The notes under the pieces: model-generated
Seen by the model: only the letters and a program-made list of their open reading frames with translations
Told to the model about the DNA's origin: nothing
Database searches by the model: none
Origin: a virus
Strand: one strand, 5' to 3'
Virus record (IMG/VR): IMGVR_UViG_3300006080_000302
Location: 1 to 44,060 of that record
Length of the DNA: 44,060 nucleotides
Part shown: piece after piece, positions 32,860 to 39,888 of the stretch
Layout: each line of letters starts with the position of its first letter
Position numbering within the stretch: position 1 is the first letter of the stretch
Made by a program: the position numbers and the translations under genes

Positions 32860-33003
32860 TTACAGAATCCCCATTCGTATTTTGGCCAATGCTGTCGCCA
32901 ATTGATCACGTTCTTCTTTCATATCAACATATAATTGCAATAATGATTTACCACCAATTAACTCGGCAAATACATCTTCATTTTGTTTCAGTTTCTTTGG
33001 CAT
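32860..33003 (-). CDS. Small helical hypothetical protein, 47 aa
   Basis: AGAGGA precedes the ATG at 33003. The protein is a single amphipathic helix-forming chain (KSLLQLYVDMKEERDQLATA) with a basic N-terminus (MPKKLKQNED). It fits in the 190 bases between two larger genes in the same direction. Possible coiled-coil adaptor. No family recognised. Confidence 0.5.
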   Translation of the reverse strand: MPKKLKQNEDVFAELIGGKSLLQLYVDMKEERDQLATALAKIRMGIL

Positions 33004-33023
33004 TTTATTCCTCTTATCATTTA

Positions 33024-33764
33024 TTAAAAATCAGTATCATCAGACACTTTTATTATTATCGCTTGTTTCATTCCAAACAATAAATTTCCAGGAACATGTA
33101 ACTGTATCGACTCATTCGCAATTGCTTCGCCACATTTCCAATCATATGCTCTTTCTATAGACAGTCCATGTAGCCATTCACGAGGCATATGTGCTAAGTA
33201 TTTTTGATAATCATCTTCATCTATTCTAAATTCTTCTTCATAATTAGACAATAGATCCTGATGTCCTGTTCCTTTGTACCACTGTACATTATCTGTGCCA
33301 TAATATCTCTGTTTAAAATATACAGTTGATCCGGTTGATGTTAACGGAAACATAAATGTTAGCCACGGTTTGGCTTTTCGCGTCGCGAAACTCTTAGGTT
33401 TTATATCTTTGCCCAATCGTTTATTTTTTGCGGCTACTCGCTGTTGCTTCCTAATATAGGTATTGCCTTCACTATGTATTGACTTCCACCCATTATGATA
33501 TTGGATATGAGCTCGGAATGCTTTGATATGATATTGATCATGTCCTATTAATTCTGTTAATTTATCAGTAATTATAGAAAATTTCGAGCGTGCATGATTC
33601 AGCCCACCAAATGTTATCAAGCCCGGAGCGTTACGAATTCTACCAATAGGTGCTATTCTCATAATTTCAGACTTTATGAAATTTACCTCGTCATCATCAA
33701 ATACCTGGCCATAGTTTATAGCTTTTGTATATCTAGACTTTAAGTAGTTTTCCCAATCGCTCAT
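33024..33764 (-). CDS. Putative 2OG dioxygenase-like phage protein, 246 aa
   Basis: A His/acidic motif WKSIHSEG (about 92-99) is followed by a strand-rich core (PWLTFMFPLTSTGSTVYFKQ). The distal region SIQLHVPGNLLFGMKQAIIIKV may hold the second His and a cupin-like end. These fit a double-stranded beta-helix dioxygenase, but the exact HxD/E...H set is not secure. The region around 100-130 is basic. A late promoter box sits 5 bases before the ATG. It could instead be an unrelated virion protein. Confidence 0.45.
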   Translation of the reverse strand: MSDWENYLKSRYTKAINYGQVFDDDEVNFIKSEIMRIAPIGRIRNAPGLITFGGLNHARSKFSIITDKLTELIGHDQYHIKAFRAHIQYHNGWKSIHSEGNTYIRKQQRVAAKNKRLGKDIKPKSFATRKAKPWLTFMFPLTSTGSTVYFKQRYYGTDNVQWYKGTGHQDLLSNYEEEFRIDEDDYQKYLAHMPREWLHGLSIERAYDWKCGEAIANESIQLHVPGNLLFGMKQAIIIKVSDDTDF

Positions 33765-33769
33765 ATAAC

Positions 33770-33777
33770 TATTTATA
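33770..33777 (-). promoter_or_regulatory. Late promoter (exact TATAAATA), 5 bases before ATG
   Basis: Minus-strand TATAAATA, GTTAT, ATG. There is no room for a Shine-Dalgarno sequence between the box and the start codon, so the transcript is predicted to be leaderless. Confidence 0.65.
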
Positions 33778-33782
33778 TCCTA

Positions 33783-34751
33783 TCATACCTTGCTAACGAT
33801 ATAATCAATCATCATCTTAACTGATCTTCCAGTTGGATCATCGCCATCACTGCCTGTTGCTGCAATATCTAAATGTGCCCACTTATATTCATGCGTAAAT
33901 TCCGATAAAAACGCGGCTGCTGTAATAGTTCCAGGACCAGTCTTCTTAGCAATGTTACGTAAATCAGCTACACCCTTCTGTCCTTCCATTTGTTCAGTAT
34001 GCTCGTCCCATAATGGAAGTTGCCATGCTCTATCTTTTGATTTCTCTCCTGACGCAATCAGATCATCAATCAAATCTTGATCATTGCCTATTACAGGAGT
34101 AGCATATGGACCAAGAGCGTATAATGCCGCTCCAGTCAATGTTGCTACATCAATCACAACTTCCGGATTTAATTGCTCAACATAAGTTAACGCATCTGCT
34201 AAAATTAGTCTACCTTCAGCATCTGTATTCAAGACTTCAACTGATATGCCGGCCATTCCAGTAAATACATCTCCAGGCTTAGTAGCAGACGCTGATACTG
34301 CATTTTCAACAGTAGGCACTACAGCAATTACATTAATGGCCAACTTTAAGTTGGCACATGCTTGAATGGTGGCCATGACAGATGCCGCTCCTAACATATC
34401 CATCTTCATCTGATGCATATTGTTGCTTGGCTTGATTGAGATTCCACCAGTGTCAAATGTCACTCCCTTGCCTACTAGTACGATTGGCTTATCTATTATA
34501 TTACCAGCGCCAAAATATTTCATTACGATCATATGTGAATCTTCATTGGAGCCTTCACCGACACTTAATAATAAGTTGGCTCCCATCTCTTTTAACTCAT
34601 CCTGCGTAATATCAGTTACTTTAATATCAGTATGTAATTCATTGGCTTCAACTACCATTTGATCTGGAGTCAATATATTGGCTGGCATTTTTCCTAATCG
34701 TACAACTAACTCGATTGCTTCATTTGTAATTTTTTTAGTTACTCTTCTCAT
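33783..34751 (-). CDS. Leucyl aminopeptidase (M17), catalytic domain only, 322 aa
   Basis: The M17 catalytic domain is complete: VGKGVTFDTGG (K95, D100), KMDMLGAASV (D118) and the signature NTDAEGRL (D177, E179, R181). The bacterial enzyme is about 500 aa with an N-terminal domain that helps hexamer assembly and DNA binding; here that domain is missing apart from a short region. It cleaves N-terminal residues from peptides and would finish the products of Clp proteolysis. The gene precedes small unknown genes in a minus-strand block. Lack of the N-domain also removes the PepA DNA-binding function. Confidence 0.93.
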   Translation of the reverse strand: MRRVTKKITNEAIELVVRLGKMPANILTPDQMVVEANELHTDIKVTDITQDELKEMGANLLLSVGEGSNEDSHMIVMKYFGAGNIIDKPIVLVGKGVTFDTGGISIKPSNNMHQMKMDMLGAASVMATIQACANLKLAINVIAVVPTVENAVSASATKPGDVFTGMAGISVEVLNTDAEGRLILADALTYVEQLNPEVVIDVATLTGAALYALGPYATPVIGNDQDLIDDLIASGEKSKDRAWQLPLWDEHTEQMEGQKGVADLRNIAKKTGPGTITAAAFLSEFTHEYKWAHLDIAATGSDGDDPTGRSVKMMIDYIVSKV

Positions 34752-34761
34752 ATTATTCTTC

Positions 34762-34914
34762 CTATTTTTTTGGATGTGATTGTTTTTTTAGTAATTGTTC
34801 AGCTACCGATTTCCAATAGTGTTTAGCCCACAATGTACTGTTTGGTTTCATAGATAGAGATAAGCATATCCTCGCCTTATACTCTATAGAATTCTTATCA
34901 ATTAAATCTAACAT
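34762..34914 (-). CDS. Small hypothetical protein, 50 aa
   Basis: The ATG at 34914 has AGAGG upstream. The longer frame to 34971 would overlap the neighbouring gene by 47 bases. The protein has a helical C-terminus (WKSVAEQLLKKQ). It overlaps nothing and lies 10 bases from the aminopeptidase. No function recognised. Confidence 0.5.
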   Translation of the reverse strand: MLDLIDKNSIEYKARICLSLSMKPNSTLWAKHYWKSVAEQLLKKQSHPKK

Positions 34915-34924
34915 TATACTACCT

Positions 34925-35188
34925 CTAATTAATTCTTCGCCCGGGTGGGATGATTGGTTCAATTGAATCATACATAGCTATCATATAATCAACATTAGCT
35001 TCGAGCTCTTCTTTTGCTATTACTCCTCCATAAACCGACATGGCATACTTTAATAGTAACGAAGCTACCGCAATAGCAGTATCATCATCACGTACATGGC
35101 CAATAACTAACTCATACAGGTCAGTATCCATATCCTTCATAGTATCTAATACTTCATCAGTAACAACAAATTCAGCCTTATTTTTCAT
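34925..35188 (-). CDS. Small acidic hypothetical protein, 87 aa
   Basis: An all-helical, acidic protein (DEVLDTMKDMDTDLYELVIG, then AIAVASLLLKYAMSVYGG) ending with a Pro/Arg tail. It is first in a block read from an early promoter (35218-35246) that leads into the M17 aminopeptidase gene, so the peptidase is likely made early. No known family. Confidence 0.6.
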   Translation of the reverse strand: MKNKAEFVVTDEVLDTMKDMDTDLYELVIGHVRDDDTAIAVASLLLKYAMSVYGGVIAKEELEANVDYMIAMYDSIEPIIPPGRRIN

Positions 35189-35217
35189 TTATTTACATTC
35201 TCTGTTAATATACGTTT

Positions 35218-35246
35218 ATTCTACACTACATTGATAGATATGTCAA
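35218..35246 (-). promoter_or_regulatory. Sigma70-type early promoter
   Basis: TTGACA-N17-TAGAAT on the minus strand. It has one mismatch in the -10 box. It drives the genes from 35188 to 33783, including the aminopeptidase. It overlaps the divergent late promoter region at 35250. Confidence 0.7.
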
Positions 35247-35249
35247 GAT

Positions 35250-35257
35250 TATAAATA
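35250..35257 (+). promoter_or_regulatory. Late promoter (exact TATAAATA), rightward
   Basis: Plus-strand TTATAAATACAAT, 20 bases before the ATG at 35278, with AGAGGAAA between. It drives the MscS-like gene and lipase. Confidence 0.7.
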
Positions 35258-35277
35258 CAATAAAGAGGAAATATATT

Positions 35278-35613
35278 ATGGAAAATGAAGCAATAGCATT
35301 AACTGAAAGTCTTATATCAATATCATCGCCATGGTTTGTCATTATTGGAGCAGGTATTGTTGGTTTATGGATAAAAGAACTAATTACCGACATAGTCGCC
35401 AGCATTCGATGGAAATTGAAATCTGGATTTGAACCAGGTGATGTTGTGTTTATTAATAAAGAAAAAGCTACCATTGTTAGTATCGGTATTACTGAAACCA
35501 TATTTGAAATTCATGACACTGGTAGAGGAAAATTATGGAGATTCATTGACAATACCCGCATGCCATACGTAACTATCGAAAAAATAATAGAACCTAACAA
35601 AGATGCCGAATAA
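35278..35613 (+). CDS. Mini MscS-like membrane protein, 111 aa
   Basis: One membrane helix (about 18-36, PWFVIIGAGIVGLWIKELI) is followed by a beta domain with FEPGDVVFINKEKATIVSIG and TIFEIHDTGRGKLWRFIDN, which follows the MscS beta-domain pattern (F-x-x-GD-V-x-I...V-x-x-IG...). The MscS pore helices before it are reduced to one, so it may be a sensor, a modulator of host channels or a channel-forming oligomer. It overlaps the lipase gene by 11 bases. Confidence 0.6.
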   Translation: MENEAIALTESLISISSPWFVIIGAGIVGLWIKELITDIVASIRWKLKSGFEPGDVVFINKEKATIVSIGITETIFEIHDTGRGKLWRFIDNTRMPYVTIEKIIEPNKDAE

Positions 35614-36382
35614 TGTAGATTGGGATTTAGCCGTAGCGAGTGCTCAAAGTGCCAGATACGTTTATCTCGACTGGGACACATGTAACTATAATATCCAAGT
35701 AAATGTTACCAAATCATTCCAAACCCATATACAAATATTTGACAAAGGCGGAGCGCAAGCAATTGGTTTTAATTCTGCAGAACATAATGCTTATTTTATA
35801 TCTTTTAGAGGCACACAAGAATGGTCAGATATTGTTGCTGACGTAAACGCACTTTATTACGATACAAAACATGGTAGTGTACATACTGGATTTATTAATG
35901 AACTAAACAAGATATCAAAAGAGATTTTGCAATGGGTGGTAGATAATAACAAAAAACAATCACAAATAATTGTAACCGGACATAGTTTAGGAGCAGGCAT
36001 GGCCACTCTATTTTATGCTAGATTACTTGATAATAATTTTTCTAATGTTTCACTATATACCTTCGGATCACCAAAAGTAGGTACTCAACATTGGACAGAA
36101 AACATTAATAAATGTGATCTTGATATACATCGGTTTGTTAATAACAATGACATTATACCACATACTCCACCTACTAGATTGTATCATCATCTATCAGGGT
36201 CACATTATATAATGTATTCAGGGGACATCACTTCAAAATTAACACCATGGGAAAAGTTTCGTGATAAGTTACTTAGTAGATTTAAGGCAATATCTAAATT
36301 TCAGTTTTTTGATGGTATATATGACCACAGTATGCCTAGATACTTAAAGAAGATAGAGCATTACGCTAGATCTAAAAAATAA
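35603..36382 (+). CDS. Class 3 lipase, 259 aa
   Basis: A Lipase_3 alpha/beta hydrolase: oxyanion region FISFRGTQEWSD (66-77), nucleophile elbow TGHSLGAG (Ser128), TFGSPKVG strand, Asp183 in NNNDIIP and His242 in YDHSMPRYL. This completes the Ser-Asp-His triad at about the usual spacing. There is no signal peptide, so it acts in the cytoplasm, on the inner membrane or from the virion. It is translationally coupled to an MscS-like membrane protein and expressed late. Degrading host phospholipids for lysis or to release fatty acids is inferred. Confidence 0.88.
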   Translation: MPNNVDWDLAVASAQSARYVYLDWDTCNYNIQVNVTKSFQTHIQIFDKGGAQAIGFNSAEHNAYFISFRGTQEWSDIVADVNALYYDTKHGSVHTGFINELNKISKEILQWVVDNNKKQSQIIVTGHSLGAGMATLFYARLLDNNFSNVSLYTFGSPKVGTQHWTENINKCDLDIHRFVNNNDIIPHTPPTRLYHHLSGSHYIMYSGDITSKLTPWEKFRDKLLSRFKAISKFQFFDGIYDHSMPRYLKKIEHYARSKK

Positions 36383-36383
36383 A

Positions 36384-37382
36384 TTATATCCTAATTATTG
36401 TCTGTGTAAGATCAATACCCGCATGCCATGTACCTGATAATTCCTTCACTACAATATTACAATCTAATTTCTTACTAAACTGCTTGACTTCCTCAAGACT
36501 AGGTAACATAGTATATTCAGGAATAAGATAACATGGCTTCGTATTTGTTTGTTGTGCCACAATCATCATATGCTCCAATCCGTTCAATCTCCAATTATAT
36601 CCAATGCGAGAGTCTTCTCCACCAATATATCCATAATCATATCGTATACTATCCCACAGAACAAATTTTATATTCTGTGGATCAGCTGTTAAAATATCGT
36701 TAGTATCTGCTTCGACAACTTGTTTTCCATCTTCAACTAATATAGCCATCCCATCAAACACTACATTGCTACGTTGTGCTAATTCTACAAACTGATCAAC
36801 ATAATCATCAAATTGGGTTAGTATATTGCCATCTTTTGTTAGAAATTCAACGGTATCATTATATACCGTAATATTGATGCGCATTCCACGAACATGTCGC
36901 TGTACAACGGCCGGCCATATAAAATCATCTTTCAGCACTTTACTCGGATTGGAAATTGGGTAATCTGGTATAAAGTTGGGCCATGCTTGATTTATAATTT
37001 CAGCAGTCAAATTCAATGGATCTGTTTCTTTTACTATACCATAAAATAAACTAGCCTCTAGATCAGAATTAATATTGGTCATGGCTAACTCACAAGCATA
37101 TGTGGCATCTTCAGGCTCCAGCTTATCATGTAATATATCGTCAAGAATGTGTATATATTTACTAATAGTCATCCCCTCATCTTTTCCAGAATATTCAGTT
37201 TCATATTCTGACATTCTAAATTTTTTCAGCGGGTGGTAGGCTAACAAAATTACTCTTTTAAGTAATTTACTTTTATCATATTTTATTAATGTGTCGACCT
37301 TGTCCCCAGGAGTCTTAGCTATGAGCAATGATTGTATTATCATAGCAAACGTTGTTCGACGTGTTTGGGTGGCTTCAATCAT
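36384..37382 (-). CDS. Degenerate ATP-dependent DNA ligase-like protein, 332 aa
   Basis: The order of features follows T4 DNA ligase gp30: LLKRVILLAYHPLKKF (40-55), NQAWPNFIPDYP (131-142), then the motif I region. There T4 has the QLKADGAR form and this protein reads QRHVRGMR (161-168), so the catalytic Lys and the Asp of KxDG are both replaced. NIKFVLWDSIRY matches motif IIIa, and LSGTWHAG matches the region before motif V. The OB-fold domain is missing (332 against about 487 aa). It cannot form the AMP adduct and may be a DNA-binding or regulatory relic. No intact ligase is in the window. Confidence 0.75.
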   Translation of the reverse strand: MIEATQTRRTTFAMIIQSLLIAKTPGDKVDTLIKYDKSKLLKRVILLAYHPLKKFRMSEYETEYSGKDEGMTISKYIHILDDILHDKLEPEDATYACELAMTNINSDLEASLFYGIVKETDPLNLTAEIINQAWPNFIPDYPISNPSKVLKDDFIWPAVVQRHVRGMRINITVYNDTVEFLTKDGNILTQFDDYVDQFVELAQRSNVVFDGMAILVEDGKQVVEADTNDILTADPQNIKFVLWDSIRYDYGYIGGEDSRIGYNWRLNGLEHMMIVAQQTNTKPCYLIPEYTMLPSLEEVKQFSKKLDCNIVVKELSGTWHAGIDLTQTIIRI

Positions 37383-37386
37383 AAAT

Positions 37387-37692
37387 CTAAACTTCTTCTA
37401 ATACAGAATCTAAAGGATAATTTGATCTCCTGGATTCAGTAATTGTTTCTAAACTCTTCTGTTCAGCAATTTCATATCCATATGTTCCAACAATTGCTCT
37501 TCCTTTTTCATGGATTTCCAACACACTATTTGATGCATCTTGACTGCTTTTATTAAATATTACCTCAATAATCTGTTTGACAAAATCCATAGGAGTAGTG
37601 TCATCGTTTAAAATTAAAACATTATATTTATTTGGTCCCTTCGATCGAGTATGTGCTGCCGATTGAATTGCTTCATATTGTTGTTCTTCCAT
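37387..37692 (-). CDS. clpS: ClpS adaptor (N-degron recognition)
   Basis: 101 aa. After a disordered N-terminus comes the ClpS core: YNVLILNDDTTPMDFV (23-38), FNKSSQDASN, EIHEKGRAIVG (59-69). The N-degron pocket residues are conserved (N29-D30-D31, T33, M35, H61). It should bind ClpA through its N-terminal tail and deliver proteins with N-terminal Leu/Phe/Tyr/Trp. The only ClpA in the window is at 20164. The gene lies 4 bases from the ligase-like gene and 32 from IF-3, in one operon with clpX. Confidence 0.95.
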   Translation of the reverse strand: MEEQQYEAIQSAAHTRSKGPNKYNVLILNDDTTPMDFVKQIIEVIFNKSSQDASNSVLEIHEKGRAIVGTYGYEIAEQKSLETITESRRSNYPLDSVLEEV

Positions 37693-37724
37693 AATTCTCC
37701 ATTATTAAAATATTCACGTTATCT

Positions 37725-38228
37725 TTATATAACTGTAGTCATCACTCGATTATTACTTACAGAAATCTCTGATATCTGTACCTCAGATAGTTCTACAAAT
37801 TTATTTATTACATCTACGGCCAGGTGCTGTCTATCGGCGCTTCGTTCTCTGCCCTTTAATATTACGACAATATCAACAATTGCTCCGGATTCCAACAATG
37901 ATTTAACCTTTTGTACTTTTGTTCGCAAATCACCAATTTCAATATTTAACCCTAACCGGATCTCCTTCCTGATAGTCTTCGCCAACCGTTGTTTCTTCTT
38001 CTGTTGTTTTTCATGTTGCTTCTTTTCATATAAAAATTTATTAATCTCAATAATTTTACAAACCGGTGGGTTGGCATTATCTTGAATTAACACTAAATCT
38101 TTATTTGACTCTTTAGCCAGTTTCAAAGCGGCCTTTGTATTCATAATACCATGATCGACTACTCGAACCTCACGACATCTTATATCATTATTAGCTTTTA
38201 TTAAATCTGTATTCTGTTTCTTAATCAT
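37725..38228 (-). CDS. infC: Translation initiation factor IF-3
   Basis: 167 aa with both IF-3 domains: the N-domain with NANPPVCKI (51-59), the linker KFLYEKKQHEKQQKKKQR and the C-domain with KGRERS (126-131). It is about 13 residues shorter than E. coli IF-3. Aligned by eye, E. coli Arg99, Arg112 and Arg116 become Gly93, Gln106 and Ser110, while Arg131 and Arg147 become Lys. These arginines contribute to 30S binding and start-site discrimination, so fidelity may be changed. It starts with ATG, not the AUU of the E. coli gene, so the AUU self-regulation is absent. It lies between clpX and clpS. Confidence 0.95.
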   Translation of the reverse strand: MIKKQNTDLIKANNDIRCREVRVVDHGIMNTKAALKLAKESNKDLVLIQDNANPPVCKIIEINKFLYEKKQHEKQQKKKQRLAKTIRKEIRLGLNIEIGDLRTKVQKVKSLLESGAIVDIVVILKGRERSADRQHLAVDVINKFVELSEVQISEISVSNNRVMTTVI

Positions 38229-38240
38229 TATGGATATTTT

Positions 38241-39455
38241 CTATGATCCTTTTATTATTTTTGGTGGCTCTTTATCAGTAACCGTTTCTGCTGTTATCAC
38301 TATCTTAGATACACCACATTTGCGATAATCAACTAAATTAAACTGTATGTCTAATAATATATTATCCAATATCTTTCTCAAGCCACGAGCGCCAATATCC
38401 TGCTGTATAGCTATTGTTGCTATTGCTGACAAGGCGCCTTGTGTAAAATCTAATAATATATCATCCATTTTAAACAAAATCTTGTACTGATCTATTATAT
38501 TATACTTTGGTTTTGTTAATATGTCAAGTAAATCATCATGATTAAGTTCATATAATACGTTTACACTTGGTAGTCTACCACAAAATTCCGGTATTAGTCC
38601 ATATTGAACCAAATCACGAGTCTCTAGTTTCGACTGCCATTCACAATCTGATTGTGCTACGTTATCACCAAACCCTATTTTTCCTTTTCCTATTCTTGTC
38701 ATTACCACATCATCGATTCCAACGAATGCGCCTGATACTATGAATAAAATATTAGATGTATCTATCTCTACTGTATCTGGTGTCTTTCCTGGCTCGTTTG
38801 GTATTTTTACTACTGATCCTTCCATTAGTTTCAATAAGCTCTGCTGTACGCCTTCACCTGAAACATCACGACTTAAACTAACCATATCGTTTCTCTTTGC
38901 TTTTTTATCTATTTCATCAACATATATAATTCCAATTTCAGTTTTGGCAATATCAAACTTAGATTTTTGAAATAGATTTTGAATGAGAACTTCTGAATCG
39001 TCGCCAGCGTATCCACTCTCTGTAATAGTAGTAGCGTCAGTAATTACAAATGGTATGTCTAAGAAGTCAGCCAACGTACTAGCTATCAGTGTTTTGCCAA
39101 CACCGGTTGGGCCGAGAATTAAAGCGTTGTCCTTCTGGATAGGTATTTCAGTTTCATTAAATACTCGCTTACAATGATTCCTAACAGCCACTGACAACCC
39201 TTTCTTGGCTGTATGTTGTCCTATAATATGATTGTCTAAATGTTCTTTTATCTCATTGGGTGACGGGATTTCATACACACTTTTCCATCTCCTCTTTCTA
39301 GCGGCTGCGGCTGATTTGGTGCCTTCTCGAATTAACACATTATGTGATAATTCTACACATTGATCACATATGTATATGTTTGCAAGGCCAGCAATCAATT
39401 TTTCAGCTTCGGATTGGTTTTTACCACAAAAATTACAAATTGCCAAATCAGCCAT
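38241..39455 (-). CDS. clpX: ClpX AAA+ unfoldase
   Basis: 404 aa with an N-terminal zinc-binding domain (C7, C10, C30, C33), Walker A GPTGVGKT (115-122), Walker B IIYVDE (176-181) and the ClpP-docking loop IGF (260-262). Two substrate loops differ from E. coli ClpX: the pore loop GYVG is GYAG (148-151), and the RKH loop is replaced by NEPGKTPDTVE (220-230). ATPase and ClpP binding should be kept, while ssrA-tag recognition is likely lost or altered. It overlaps the upstream gene by 8 bases. Confidence 0.96.
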   Translation of the reverse strand: MADLAICNFCGKNQSEAEKLIAGLANIYICDQCVELSHNVLIREGTKSAAAARKRRWKSVYEIPSPNEIKEHLDNHIIGQHTAKKGLSVAVRNHCKRVFNETEIPIQKDNALILGPTGVGKTLIASTLADFLDIPFVITDATTITESGYAGDDSEVLIQNLFQKSKFDIAKTEIGIIYVDEIDKKAKRNDMVSLSRDVSGEGVQQSLLKLMEGSVVKIPNEPGKTPDTVEIDTSNILFIVSGAFVGIDDVVMTRIGKGKIGFGDNVAQSDCEWQSKLETRDLVQYGLIPEFCGRLPSVNVLYELNHDDLLDILTKPKYNIIDQYKILFKMDDILLDFTQGALSAIATIAIQQDIGARGLRKILDNILLDIQFNLVDYRKCGVSKIVITAETVTDKEPPKIIKGS

Positions 39456-39888
39456 CCGCCCCGTCTACCTCGATAGTAAGATATTTTTCAATTTCCTCTA
39501 TTGATTTAAGAACAACTGACTCACCGTTCGCATTTATCAGTCTAACAACATCTCTCTTTTTGTCTTTGTTATTATAAAATATAACGTTTGACTTCTCATT
39601 AATTGGTTTGAGTAATCCGGCACATACATCTACCCACGCACATGTATCCAAATCAATTACCATATAATCAACGTTTTGACTACTGTACCACATCCATGGT
39701 ACCGTATTCTCGTTTGTGATATTAGGTTGGACCATGAACACAATACTTGTAAATATTCGTGATTCGAACAATTGTTTCATCTGTTCGACAAATATCTCAT
39801 CAGTACTTGTGATTAATACTGTTGGTCCATCTTCTGTTAAATACATATCTGGGGGTGTTACCGTAAAACAGCTATTATCTCTCTTCAT
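39448..39888 (-). CDS. Hypothetical protein, 146 aa
   Basis: A soluble alpha/beta protein with VDYMVIDLDTCAWVDVC (about 78-94) and a C-terminal RLINANGESVVLKSIEEI segment. It overlaps the coiled-coil membrane gene by 14 bases and clpX by 8, so it is co-translated with clpX and might be an adaptor for it. That guess rests on context alone. No known family is recognised. Confidence 0.6.
   Translation of the reverse strand: MKRDNSCFTVTPPDMYLTEDGPTVLITSTDEIFVEQMKQLFESRIFTSIVFMVQPNITNENTVPWMWYSSQNVDYMVIDLDTCAWVDVCAGLLKPINEKSNVIFYNNKDKKRDVVRLINANGESVVLKSIEEIEKYLTIEVDGADG

Noticed and set aside
23904-39455. Host DNA contamination as the source of infA, clpA, clpX, infC and clpS
   Set aside because: All are embedded in overlapping operons with phage-type genes, in an order unlike bacterial chromosomes, and with phage-type late promoters nearby.
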